From positions 1-33,232 of the forward strand of contig LUYZ01000004.1 in the NCBI GenBank assembly GCA_001603425.1: 33,232 nt of DNA, given 5' to 3'. Of the stretch, positions 1 to 9,379 are shown piece by piece. Below the pieces are notes generated by a model. The model made no database searches. It was given only the letters and a program-made list of their open reading frames with translations, and was not told the DNA's origin. This DNA is from Bacteroidales bacterium Bact_08 (GTDB taxonomy: Bacteria > Bacteroidota > Bacteroidia > Bacteroidales > UBA932). A program made the translations under genes and the position numbers. Every line of letters starts with the position of its first letter. Position 1 is the first letter of the stretch.

Positions 1-145
1 GATATGCCTGATTACTAAGAGATGTTATCTCTCCTTGGCTAAAAAGCAATACTTGTTTTCTACCCGTAATCATAACCTTTGAACACGAATAAAAAACAAG
101 TATAAATGATAAAATAATAATAGATAAAAGATATTGTTTTCTCAT
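1..145 (-). CDS. M48-type metallopeptidase lipoprotein, N-terminal fragment
   Basis: The first 48 codons of a minus-strand gene run off the left edge. The start is the ATG at 145-143. The peptide begins MRKQYLLSIIILSFILVFYSC, a lysine/arginine-tipped hydrophobic signal ending in a Cys at residue 21 that fits a relaxed Bacteroidota lipobox. It then reads KVMITGRKQVLLFSQGEI and TSLSNQAY. The pattern 'ITGR+Q..L.S..E...LS..AY' after a lipidated Cys is what I know from the N-terminus of BepA/YfgC-like M48 family lipoprotein proteases, which degrade misfolded envelope proteins. The HEXXH zinc motif would lie outside the window, so the family call rests on the N-terminus only. The gene follows the TonB-dependent receptor by 48 bases on the same strand and may share its transcript. 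Confidence 0.68.
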   Translation of the reverse strand, partial: MRKQYLLSIIILSFILVFYSCSKVMITGRKQVLLFSQGEITSLSNQAY

Positions 146-193
146 TTTGTATGCATTTATTTACAACATACAAAAATATAAATAAATCATCTA

Positions 194-2476
194 TTATAGT
201 GTAAACTTCACACCAAAAAAGATAGTTCGTGGTAAAGAAGGACCATAAATATAACCAGCATCTCTATCTGGTCCTTTGTCAAAGTCTTTTTGGTAACTAT
301 TAAAAATATTTTGCATACCTGCGTTTAGCTCCATTTTTAATTGACCATTGATAGGAAAAGTATGAGCAAATCTTATATTCATATCAAAAAAGTCTGGAGT
401 AATTTTTTCGGTATCTTTGGGTATAACACCTGCATAGTGTTTAACTAGCATAGAACCAGTGTATGTTCCAGAAAGAGATACTTTGAAATCTCTGTTAATG
501 TCGTATGTAGATGTTATATATCCATATTTGTCTGGGGTTCTGAACATTCTCTTTTGTGGTTCAACATCGTCGCTCCATTTTTCTGGTTCTGTGTATCTAC
601 TTTTTTGAATTGTTGCTCCAAATTGAATTTGGTATTTTGGAGAAGGCACTACTATTCCTTCAATATTTATGCCTTGAACAATTGCGCCATCACCGTTTTT
701 TCTGATAAGAGTTTTATTACCAAATATGTCATCGTCTCCTTCGTCCAAAATAAAGACATTATCTAGTCTAGTATAAAAGCCTTCAATTAACATACTAGTT
801 TGTACAGCTCCGAATGAGTAATTAAGATCCATTGAGCCGCTAATGCTATATGATTTTTCTGTATCTAAATTGGGATCAAGTTTAATTATAGAAGCCTCTC
901 CTCCAGCTATCGTAATGTGTAGATCTTCGTCAAAAGCCTGTGGTGCTCTAAAACCTGTTGCAAAACTACCTCTAAAACTCATATTACTATTTGGAGAGTA
1001 TCTTACATTTGCTCTCGGACTAATAATAGCATTTTTTACCATGCTATGTTTGTCTAATCTACTGCCTAACAAAAATGTCCAAGTGCTATTTTTCCATTCA
1101 CTTTGAATATAAGCACTCTTTGTATTTACAGATTGATCTAAAATTCTATTATAACCCAATGCTCTGTCTTTAAGTTCATTTATACTATATTCAATACCTG
1201 TTGAAATTTCTGCAGGTAGAAAAATAAAGTTCGCAGAAGAGTATGTATATTGAGCACCTGTCACTAGAGAGAAGTCGTCTGTATAACCATATGCATTCAA
1301 ATCTTGATTAGCTCCATAGTAGCTATTTCTGTCGATAGATTGCATAGAGATGTAGGTGTTCATTTTATGTTTATAATCTTTGGAAAAAAGATCAAATTTA
1401 ACACCACCAGTATTTATACTGTGATTTAGCTGCTCAGCTATGTCTGCTTGGTGTGGAGGAAGTTTCAATAAATTACCGCCTCTTCTAAACTCTCCAATAT
1501 TATGATATTCAAAGGTAAGTTTAGAGTAAAATCCTGTTCTGTAAAATGCTCTAAAGCCTATATTTTTAGAGTCAATTTTAGTTATCTCTGTAAATCCATC
1601 GGAATCATAATCAAATGGATTTCTCTGTCTTGATGAACCAAAAAGCATAATTCCAGCTTTATTGTTATCCGAAACAAGAGATGCATTAAATGATGTATTG
1701 TAATCTAGGCTTTTACCATTAATGATATTAGTAGTATTGGATATAGTTATTGTATTGGAAATGGGCTCTTTTGTAATAATATTTATTGTTCCTGCAATTG
1801 CATTTGACCCATAAAGAGCAGATCCGCCACCTCTTACTACCTCTACTCGTTCAATCATATTTGCTGGTATTTGCTCTAGCCCATATACTCCAGCTAATGA
1901 GCTAAAAATAGGGCGACTGTCAATAAGAATTTGTGAATAAGGTCCATCAAGTCCATTAATTCTTACTTGTTGAAAACCACAATTTTGACAATTTGTTTCT
2001 ACTCTAAGACCAGGCTGAAAACTTAGCCCTTGAGATAAGCAAACAGCATTTGCAACTTCAAACATCTTTGGGTTTATAACATTTACAATTGTTGCAGCCT
2101 CTCTTCTATTGGTTTGATTTCTTGTTGCAGATACAACTAGGTTATCTAACATAACAGCATCATCCTCTAATTCAAAATCTATCTCTAGAGTTTGATTTTG
2201 AGAAATAGAAAAATCTATCTCTTGTCTTTTAAAACCTATTGCAGAAGCGACTAGAGTGAAATTACCAGTTGGTAAATTTTTTAGGAAAAAGTGTCCAGTA
2301 GCATCAGTTGCGACTCCAATTGTGGTCCCTTTAATAGTAATGTAGATAAAAGGTAGATGCTCTCCAGTTGATTTACTAACTACGTGCCCAAAAATATTGG
2401 CATCACTTTTTTTTTGACTCCATAAGTTATCAGTAATTGAAGTCAAAAGAATAAGAAAAATGAGTAATCGTTTCAT
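194..2476 (-). CDS. TonB-dependent outer-membrane receptor
   Basis: This is a 760-residue outer-membrane receptor for TonB-driven uptake of an unidentified substrate. From the chosen start (ATG at 2476, giving MKRLLIFLILLTSI, a signal peptide) the order is: carboxypeptidase-regulatory-like beta-sandwich (about 25-110, 'GHVVSKSTGEHLPFIYITIKG'), TonB-box-like segment near LVVSATR, plug domain (about 120-240, with 'IERVEVVRGGGSALYGSNA' and 'GTINIITKEP'), then a long beta-barrel ending in the aromatic/hydrophobic strand FFGVKFTL. An upstream in-frame ATG at 2515 would place 13 extra residues before the signal peptide and is unlikely. The plug holds a CxxC pair in VETNCQNCGFQQVRINGL, a signature of a BtuB/FepA-like Bacteroidota subgroup. 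No SusD-like partner is adjacent, so this is not a SusCD glycan system. The M48-type gene lies downstream. The receptor family is clear; the substrate is unknown. Confidence 0.93.
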   Translation of the reverse strand: MKRLLIFLILLTSITDNLWSQKKSDANIFGHVVSKSTGEHLPFIYITIKGTTIGVATDATGHFFLKNLPTGNFTLVASAIGFKRQEIDFSISQNQTLEIDFELEDDAVMLDNLVVSATRNQTNRREAATIVNVINPKMFEVANAVCLSQGLSFQPGLRVETNCQNCGFQQVRINGLDGPYSQILIDSRPIFSSLAGVYGLEQIPANMIERVEVVRGGGSALYGSNAIAGTINIITKEPISNTITISNTTNIINGKSLDYNTSFNASLVSDNNKAGIMLFGSSRQRNPFDYDSDGFTEITKIDSKNIGFRAFYRTGFYSKLTFEYHNIGEFRRGGNLLKLPPHQADIAEQLNHSINTGGVKFDLFSKDYKHKMNTYISMQSIDRNSYYGANQDLNAYGYTDDFSLVTGAQYTYSSANFIFLPAEISTGIEYSINELKDRALGYNRILDQSVNTKSAYIQSEWKNSTWTFLLGSRLDKHSMVKNAIISPRANVRYSPNSNMSFRGSFATGFRAPQAFDEDLHITIAGGEASIIKLDPNLDTEKSYSISGSMDLNYSFGAVQTSMLIEGFYTRLDNVFILDEGDDDIFGNKTLIRKNGDGAIVQGINIEGIVVPSPKYQIQFGATIQKSRYTEPEKWSDDVEPQKRMFRTPDKYGYITSTYDINRDFKVSLSGTYTGSMLVKHYAGVIPKDTEKITPDFFDMNIRFAHTFPINGQLKMELNAGMQNIFNSYQKDFDKGPDRDAGYIYGPSLPRTIFFGVKFTL

Positions 2477-2544
2477 ATATATATAATTATTATATTCAAT
2501 TAACCGATTACTCATAACAAAAACTAGACCCTATAGGTTCAATC

Positions 2545-2570
2545 CATAAAAAATACCTTATTGTAGGTAT
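2545..2570 (-). terminator. Probable intrinsic terminator after the MFS gene
   Basis: Directly after the stop codon of the MFS gene, the minus strand carries ATACCT, a six-base loop, AGGTAT, then a run of T. The stem is only 6 bp, so it would be a weak terminator. The position and the T-tract support it. Confidence 0.45.
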
Positions 2571-3827
2571 CTATCTAAGATGGTTGTTCTGGACTCTACC
2601 TAGTATTACCGAAAGAATAGCACATAATACTAAACAAGACCCAGCTATAATAAAGGATAGATTGTGACTTCCAGACGATGCAAAAAGAGTTTGAGAGAGG
2701 CGACTAAATACAAAACCGCCTACACCCCATGCTGTAATAACAACACCATAATTTACACCAAAATTTTTCATTCCCCATAGAGCTTTAGTGAATGTAGGGA
2801 ATAGTGATAGATTTGTTCCAAAATTAAATCCAATTAGAGTAGCTAGTATTACAATAATCATTGCTGTAGTATTATCTCCAATAAGAGTAACCGATAAAAA
2901 CATTAATGTTGCTTGGAATATAAGAAGAATAAATAACGTAAGAACTCTACCTATTTTATCTGACATAAAGCCAGCTACAACCCTTCCAAGGGCATTACCA
3001 ATTGCAATAATGGCTACTGCAAAAAATGCTGCATCTCCCATACTACTCTTTGCCATACCAGAGATACTTCCAATAACCATAAGTCCAGCTCCAGACCCAA
3101 TAAAGAAAATAAACCAGATTAGGTAGAAAGATGGCATCTTAAATATTTGAGATAGAGAGAAGTCTTTAGAACTATTAGATATAGATACTTTTGATTCAAC
3201 TTTAGGACTCTCCTCTGTAGAGTATCCAGCTGGAGGATTTTTCAATAGCATTGCGCATAGGTTAACCAATACAAAAAAGGAGATACCAAAAATTAGCATG
3301 GTATTATGAATTCCGTAATTGTTGACTAAAGAAGTGGCTAAAGGAGCTATGTATACAGGCGCAACTCCAAATCCAGAAACGACGATACCTGCAATAAGAC
3401 CGCTTTTGGATGCAGGAAACCATTTGAATGCAGGTGGTGTTGCAGATGCGTAACCAAAGCCGATACCTAACCCCGCTAATACCCCAAATCCAAGAACCCA
3501 TAATGCATAACTGGTTGTAAAGTATAGAAGGATAAACCCTGCTCCAACTAAAGCACCACCAATTGAGGCTGTTATTCTGGGGCCTTTTTTGTCCTGTATT
3601 TTTCCAGCTAGAATCATTGTGAAGGCAAACACCAAAATACATACGGCATATGGATCATTTAATGAGGCTATTTCCCAGTTAAACGCCCCCTCTTCTCCCG
3701 AATTAATAGATTGTTGAATGGCATCTTTGAAAATACTCCAAGAGTAGAGTATACCCAAAGCTAAGTTAATAGTTAGGCCAGCTAGTACAACTATCCAGCC
3801 CTTTTTTCTGTTAGTTAAAGATGTCAT
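2571..3827 (-). CDS. OFA-type MFS transporter (small carboxylate/oxalate-formate antiporter family)
   Basis: A 418-residue inner-membrane protein with about 12 hydrophobic helices, close to the usual length of major facilitator proteins. The N-terminus 'NLALGILYSWSIFK' and the segment 'PPAFKWFPASKSGLIAGIVV' are hallmarks of the OFA subfamily, which includes OxlT and the pyruvate-induced YhjX. A typical cytoplasmic loop 'GRVVAGFMSDKIGR' joins the two halves around residue 285-300. The start at 3827 is directly followed by a positively charged N-terminus (TNRKKGW) and the first helix. It stands alone, divergent from the glycosyltransferase gene and followed by a weak terminator. Family knowledge suggests a monocarboxylate or dicarboxylate substrate, but the sequence does not fix it. 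Confidence 0.88.
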   Translation of the reverse strand: MTSLTNRKKGWIVVLAGLTINLALGILYSWSIFKDAIQQSINSGEEGAFNWEIASLNDPYAVCILVFAFTMILAGKIQDKKGPRITASIGGALVGAGFILLYFTTSYALWVLGFGVLAGLGIGFGYASATPPAFKWFPASKSGLIAGIVVSGFGVAPVYIAPLATSLVNNYGIHNTMLIFGISFFVLVNLCAMLLKNPPAGYSTEESPKVESKVSISNSSKDFSLSQIFKMPSFYLIWFIFFIGSGAGLMVIGSISGMAKSSMGDAAFFAVAIIAIGNALGRVVAGFMSDKIGRVLTLFILLIFQATLMFLSVTLIGDNTTAMIIVILATLIGFNFGTNLSLFPTFTKALWGMKNFGVNYGVVITAWGVGGFVFSRLSQTLFASSGSHNLSFIIAGSCLVLCAILSVILGRVQNNHLR

Positions 3828-3896
3828 TTATTATTATTTAAAAATTTTAGCGCGTGAAAATATATATAATTCTTTATACTTTAATGCGCTTTTACG

Positions 3897-3904
3897 TATA
3901 TTTG
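3897..3904 (+). promoter_or_regulatory. -7 box TATATTTG upstream of the GT2 gene
   Basis: A perfect match to the Bacteroidota -7 consensus TAnnTTTG, 33 bases before the GT2 start codon. No TTG lies at the usual -33 spacing, so the call rests on the -7 box and position only. Confidence 0.4.
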
Positions 3905-3937
3905 AAGTTTATTTGATTTTATAAGCATACTCATATA

Positions 3938-4669
3938 ATGAATAAAACATCTGATTATAAACTAACTATAGTCATTCCCGTATATAACGAAGAGGAAAAT
4001 ATTTTTAATTTAGAAAAGAGAATATCGGGTTATATCTTAAATAACGCTCATTTCAAAAGCTGTGCTCTTTTTGTAAATGATGGATCTACAGATAATGGAA
4101 TGGAGTTTATTAAGCAAGTTTGTGAAAGAAACTCAGACTTCTATTATCTGAATTTTGAAACCAATAGAGGGTTGAGCGCAGCAATTAAAGCTGGAATAGA
4201 TTATACCTTCTCTCCGTATGTTGGATACATAGATGCCGATCTTCAGACAGACCCAGATGATTTTGCTCTTCTTTCTCCTCATGTAACGGAAAATGCATTG
4301 GTGATGGGTATAAGAGTTAATAGGAAGGACTCTTTCGTTAAATCTATATCCTCCAAGATTGCAAACAGTTTTAGACGGTTTATGACCAAAGATGGAGTGG
4401 AAGATACAGGATGTCCTTTAAAAATTATAGATATAAATTATGCTAAACGTCTGCCTCTTTTTACTGGAATGCACAGATTTTTGCCGGCTCTAATTCTTCT
4501 ACAAAATGGTAAAATTAAGCAGGTTCCAGTAAGGCATTACCCAAGAACAGCCGGAAAGTCTAAATTTAATTTATCAAATAGGCTAATCGGCCCACTTATG
4601 GATACTTTTGCATATAGATGGATGAAAAAGAGGTATATAAATTATAATATTGAGAGCTCTAATTTATAA
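3938..4669 (+). CDS. GT2 family glycosyltransferase (polyprenyl-phosphate sugar transferase-like)
   Basis: A 243-residue cytoplasmic-facing enzyme. 'KLTIVIPVYNEEENI' at residues 8-22 is the nucleotide-sugar-binding start of GT-A fold GT2 enzymes. 'VNDGSTDNG' and the DxD-type 'YIDADLQTDPDD' (about 96-108) follow the DPM1/ArnC/GtrB pattern. 'RHYPRTAGKSKF' near 200 resembles the acceptor-loop motif of dolichyl/undecaprenyl-phosphate sugar transferases. Unlike ArnC and GtrB it has no C-terminal transmembrane pair, so it should be a peripheral enzyme. Three bases separate it from the LAB_N membrane gene, which suggests a pair: the GT2 charges a lipid carrier and the membrane protein handles the product. 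The sugar and acceptor are not visible in the sequence. Confidence 0.88.
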   Translation: MNKTSDYKLTIVIPVYNEEENIFNLEKRISGYILNNAHFKSCALFVNDGSTDNGMEFIKQVCERNSDFYYLNFETNRGLSAAIKAGIDYTFSPYVGYIDADLQTDPDDFALLSPHVTENALVMGIRVNRKDSFVKSISSKIANSFRRFMTKDGVEDTGCPLKIIDINYAKRLPLFTGMHRFLPALILLQNGKIKQVPVRHYPRTAGKSKFNLSNRLIGPLMDTFAYRWMKKRYINYNIESSNL

Positions 4670-4672
4670 AAT

Positions 4673-5287
4673 ATGGTTGTTTATATCATAGGACTTATAG
4701 CTCAGTTTTTCTTTGGTGCAAGGACTCTTCTTCAATGGTTTTTATCTGAAAGAGCAAAAAAGGTTGTTTCACCAACAATATATTGGATTTTTAGTATTCT
4801 AGCATCATATATGTTTTGTATATATGGTTGGTTAAGAGAGGATTTTGCAATAATTATTGGGCAAATGATTGCCTATTATATCTATATTTGGAATCTAAAT
4901 GCAAAGGGGTGGTGGAAGAGAATTCATTTTGTTTTCAGATTAATTTTAATCTTAACACCTTTTTTTGCAATTGCCTTTGCACTTAAAAATGCAGATCAAT
5001 TTTTAGAAACGTTTCTTAGAAATGACAATATTCCTTTATGGTTGGTTATTTTTGGGGTAAGTGGTCAAATTATTTTTACCTTTAGATTTGTTTATCAATT
5101 TTTTTATTCGGTAAAAAGAGATGAGTCTATATTGCCATTAGGGTTTTGGTTAATTAGCTTTTGTGGCTCAATGATAATTATTTCTTATGCTATAATAAGG
5201 AGGGACCCAATTTTGATAATGGGTCAAATTTCTGGTTTTATGGCATATACTAGAAACATTATGTTGTATTTTAAAAACAAAAAATGA
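4673..5287 (+). CDS. Membrane protein with two LAB_N (lipid-A-disaccharide-synthase N-terminal-like) repeats
   Basis: A 204-residue polytopic inner-membrane protein with about seven hydrophobic segments and no soluble domain. It is built as a duplication. The first unit (about 4-78) reads [16 protein letters not shown] ... [21 protein letters not shown]. The second (about 126-200) reads [16 protein letters not shown] ... [21 protein letters not shown]. Each has the 'G...Q..F..R...Q' start and the 'R.D...I.GQ' end of the LAB_N domain, the short membrane unit found fused to some lipid-A-disaccharide synthases. The glycosyltransferase LpxB domain is absent. LAB_N proteins occur beside GT2 enzymes in Bacteroidota, and a lipid-linked sugar flippase or donor-handling role is an inference. 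The stop codon overlaps the thyA start as ATGA. Confidence 0.82.
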   Translation: MVVYIIGLIAQFFFGARTLLQWFLSERAKKVVSPTIYWIFSILASYMFCIYGWLREDFAIIIGQMIAYYIYIWNLNAKGWWKRIHFVFRLILILTPFFAIAFALKNADQFLETFLRNDNIPLWLVIFGVSGQIIFTFRFVYQFFYSVKRDESILPLGFWLISFCGSMIIISYAIIRRDPILIMGQISGFMAYTRNIMLYFKNKK

Positions 5288-6078
5288 AAACATACCACAA
5301 TCTTCTAAAACATATTATTGAAAACGGGGAGCAAAAACATGATAGAACAGGTGTGGGAACAATTAGCACTTTTGGCTATCAAATGAGGTTTGATTTGCAA
5401 AAGGGTTTTCCTCTATTAACAACCAAAAAGCTTCATCTTAAGTCCATAATTTATGAACTACTATGGTTCATTAAAGGGGAGACAAATATCCAATTTTTAA
5501 ATGAAAATGGCGTAACTATATGGGATGAGTGGGCCAATGAAAATGGAGATTTGGGTCCAGTCTATGGTAAACAGTGGAGGTCTTGGGGTTGTAGTGATGG
5601 TAGTAGTGTAGATCAACTATCGAATCTGATTAGAGATATTAAAGCAAATCCAGATTCAAGAAGGCATATTATTTCTGCATGGAATGTAGGTGAGATATCT
5701 AAGATGGCTCTCCCTCCATGTCATGCTCTTTTTCAATTCTATGTTTCTAAAGGTAAGTTAAGTTGTCAGTTATATCAAAGAAGTGCCGATGTATTTTTAG
5801 GGGTTCCGTTCAATATTGCATCGTATGCTCTTTTTACTATGATGATTGCCCAGGTATGTGATCTTGAAGTGGGTGAATTTATTCACACCTTTGGAGATGC
5901 TCATATATATAATAACCATATAGATCAGGTCAAATTACAACTGAGTAGAGAGCCTAAAGAGCTACCAAAGATGATTATAAATCCTAATATTAAATCTATT
6001 TTTGATTTTACATACTCAGACTTTGAATTGGATAATTATCAACCATACCCAACAATAAAAGCTCCAATTGCTGTTTAA
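5284..6078 (+). CDS. thyA: Thymidylate synthase
   Basis: A 264-residue cytoplasmic enzyme, the same length as the E. coli protein. It methylates dUMP to dTMP using 5,10-methylenetetrahydrofolate, releasing dihydrofolate. The nucleophile is Cys146 in [14 protein letters not shown]. Other conserved blocks are 'HDRTGVGT' (phosphate/folate site), '[20 protein letters not shown]' (70s-90s), '[12 protein letters not shown]' with the paired arginines from the dimer partner, '[18 protein letters not shown]', and 'HIYNNHIDQ'. The ATG at 5284 overlaps the preceding stop codon (ATGA), pointing to translational coupling. folA follows 11 bases later, so the dihydrofolate made here can be reduced by the next gene product. 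The family call is certain. Confidence 0.98.
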   Translation: MKTYHNLLKHIIENGEQKHDRTGVGTISTFGYQMRFDLQKGFPLLTTKKLHLKSIIYELLWFIKGETNIQFLNENGVTIWDEWANENGDLGPVYGKQWRSWGCSDGSSVDQLSNLIRDIKANPDSRRHIISAWNVGEISKMALPPCHALFQFYVSKGKLSCQLYQRSADVFLGVPFNIASYALFTMMIAQVCDLEVGEFIHTFGDAHIYNNHIDQVKLQLSREPKELPKMIINPNIKSIFDFTYSDFELDNYQPYPTIKAPIAV

Positions 6079-6089
6079 TTTTTTTGAAT

Positions 6090-6593
6090 ATGAATAATAG
6101 CGCCATCTCTATAATAGTTGCCATTTCTAATAATTATGCAATTGGAAACGGAGGTAAAATGCCTTGGCATATTTCAGAAGATCTTAAATACTTTAAAAAA
6201 GTTACCTTGGGATCTACCGTAATTATGGGAAGAAAAACGTGGGAGTCTATTGGAAAAGCACTTCCTGGTAGAGAGAATATAGTTATTAGTAGATCGCTTG
6301 ATAAGCTAGAGGGAGCTACAGTATTTAATTCGATAGAGATGGCATTAGACCATTCAAAAAAAAGCAATAACCCAATATTTATTATTGGAGGAGGAGAGAT
6401 ATATAAGGCTACCATCGGGTTGGCAAGCAGGCTGTATATAACTGAGGTGCATGTGCAAGTAGATGAGGCTGATACTTTTTTCCCAGAGATAGATCTGTCA
6501 AAATGGGTTGAGACAGATAGAGTGAAATTTCCAAGAGGAGAGAACTATCCTGGATCTTTTGATTTTGTTATCTATGATAGAGTGAGTTCATAA
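6090..6593 (+). CDS. folA: Dihydrofolate reductase
   Basis: A 167-residue cytoplasmic enzyme that reduces dihydrofolate to tetrahydrofolate with NADPH, closing the thymidylate cycle opened by ThyA next door. Visible motifs are 'NYAIGNGGKMPWHISEDLKYF' (Met20-like loop, with Asp31 aligned to the catalytic Asp27 of E. coli), 'TVIMGRKTWESIGKALPGREN' (NADPH-binding), 'IFIIGGGEIYK' (the cis Gly-Gly), and the 'LYITEVHVQVDEADTFFPEID' C-terminal block. An in-frame TTG at 6084 would add two residues; the ATG at 6090 is the natural start. The thyA-folA order is a common bacterial pair. Confidence 0.97.
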   Translation: MNNSAISIIVAISNNYAIGNGGKMPWHISEDLKYFKKVTLGSTVIMGRKTWESIGKALPGRENIVISRSLDKLEGATVFNSIEMALDHSKKSNNPIFIIGGGEIYKATIGLASRLYITEVHVQVDEADTFFPEIDLSKWVETDRVKFPRGENYPGSFDFVIYDRVSS

Positions 6594-6675
6594 TTCAAAA
6601 CTATTTTCCTAAAAAATTATTTTCTTTAGTTGAACATTTTAAGTTTAGCTATGTTTATAATATTGAATTGATCAA

Positions 6676-6691
6676 ATAATATCGATATTAT
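6676..6691. repeat. 16-bp perfect palindrome touching the sod start codon
   Basis: ATAATATCGATATTAT is a perfect palindrome whose last two bases are the A and T of the sod ATG (6690-6692). It could be a dimeric-regulator site or fold in mRNA as a 6-bp A/U stem with a UCGA loop over the start codon. AT-rich spacers give such palindromes by chance fairly often. Confidence 0.4.
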
Positions 6692-7427
6692 GAAGAAAGC
6701 ATTAATACTTATTGTTCTTATATCCATTTCTTTAAGTGGATATGCTGAGCATTCAAATAGAGAAGAGAAAAATGAGTCCCAAAATTATATAAATAGTTAC
6801 AGAAATATGAAAACACTAAATAAATTTGAATTTCCAGCTTTACCATATTCATACGATGCTTTGGAGCCATATATAGACAAAATGACTATGGAGATACACT
6901 ACGACAGACACCATAGAGCATATTTTAACAATTTTGTTAATGCGATTAAAGGAACTGAAATGGAGTCTATGTCCATAGAAGATATTTTTGAAAATATTAG
7001 TAAAATGCCTGCTAGTGTGAGAAATAACGGAGGTGGTTTTTATAATCACGTTTTATATTGGGAGGTAATGTCACCAAACGGTGGAGAGATTTCAGAAAAG
7101 CTTAAAAATGCAATAGATCAGAAATTTGGCTCAATGGAAGAGTTGAAAAAACTGTTCTTGGATGCAGGAAAGAGTCGTTTTGGAAGTGGTTGGGCTTGGC
7201 TTAGTGTAGATAAAAGTGGCCAGCTTTTTGTATCATCTACTCCCAACCAGGATAATCCTTTAATGGATGTTGCCGATAAAATGGGAGTTCCTATACTAGG
7301 CATGGATGTGTGGGAGCATGCGTATTATCTTAAATATCAAAATAAAAGGCCAGATTATGTAGAGGCTTTTTGGAATGTTATTAATTGGCAAGAGGTTTCT
7401 AGAAGATATGATATGCTGGTAAAGTAA
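6690..7427 (+). CDS. Superoxide dismutase, Mn-type, with N-terminal export signal
   Basis: A 245-residue protein. Residues 1-19 (MKKALILIVLISISLSGYA) form a clear Sec signal peptide. About 20 polar residues follow, then a complete Fe/Mn-SOD domain from residue 44 (FEFPALPYSYDALEPYIDK). The metal ligands align as His70 (MEIH), His120 (NHVLYW), Asp206 and His210 (GMDVWEHAYY). Second-sphere residues are Mn-like: Gly-Gly-Gly before the ligand His (NNGGGFYNH) and Gln187 in TPNQDNPL, the equivalent of Gln146 in E. coli MnSOD. The usual His of the GGH motif is Phe here. A second in-frame Met at residue 40 (MKTLNKFEFPALPY) is exactly where a normal cytosolic SOD would start, so a cytosolic isoform is conceivable. 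A strong terminator follows. Confidence 0.95.
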   Translation: MKKALILIVLISISLSGYAEHSNREEKNESQNYINSYRNMKTLNKFEFPALPYSYDALEPYIDKMTMEIHYDRHHRAYFNNFVNAIKGTEMESMSIEDIFENISKMPASVRNNGGGFYNHVLYWEVMSPNGGEISEKLKNAIDQKFGSMEELKKLFLDAGKSRFGSGWAWLSVDKSGQLFVSSTPNQDNPLMDVADKMGVPILGMDVWEHAYYLKYQNKRPDYVEAFWNVINWQEVSRRYDMLVK

Positions 7428-7442
7428 TGATTAACTAACGTA

Positions 7443-7480
7443 AGAGAGGCTATCTAGTTTTAGGTAGCCTCTCTATTTTT
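7443..7480 (+). terminator. Intrinsic terminator between sod and lepA
   Basis: A 13-bp stem (7443-7455 with 7462-7474, one G-U pair) with a 6-base loop is followed by ATTTTT on the plus strand, so it ends the sod transcript. The minus strand has no comparable T-tract after the stem, so it is a poorer stop for lepA. Confidence 0.85.
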
Positions 7481-7489
7481 GTATATTAT

Positions 7490-9277
<1,788 letters not shown>

Positions 9278-9304
9278 TTTATAACTAATAGTTAATATTG
9301 ACTG

Positions 9305-9312
9305 CAAAGATA
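9305..9312 (-). promoter_or_regulatory. -7 box TATCTTTG of lepA
   Basis: On the minus strand TATCTTTG matches TAnnTTTG perfectly, about 28 bases before the lepA ATG. No well-spaced TTG is seen at -33. Confidence 0.5.
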
Positions 9313-9342
9313 AAAATAATTCCAAAATTATAAGTTTGATGC

Positions 9343-9350
9343 TATCTTTG
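9343..9350 (+). promoter_or_regulatory. -7 box TATCTTTG of the transketolase operon
   Basis: TATCTTTG is a perfect TAnnTTTG box 30 bases before the ATG at 9380, identical to the lepA box on the other strand. The pair makes a divergent promoter region of about 100 bases. Confidence 0.5.
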
Positions 9351-9379
9351 TACGATTAGTAACTTATTTAATAGTAATA

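Noticed and set aside
843-1106. Plus-strand open frame opposite the TonB receptor
   Set aside because: Antisense shadow of a clear beta-barrel gene; no promoter or family features.
3304-3642. Open frame of about 110 codons on the minus strand within the MFS gene
   Set aside because: It is an out-of-frame shadow of a strongly supported transporter, rich in Trp, Ser and Cys, with no domain.
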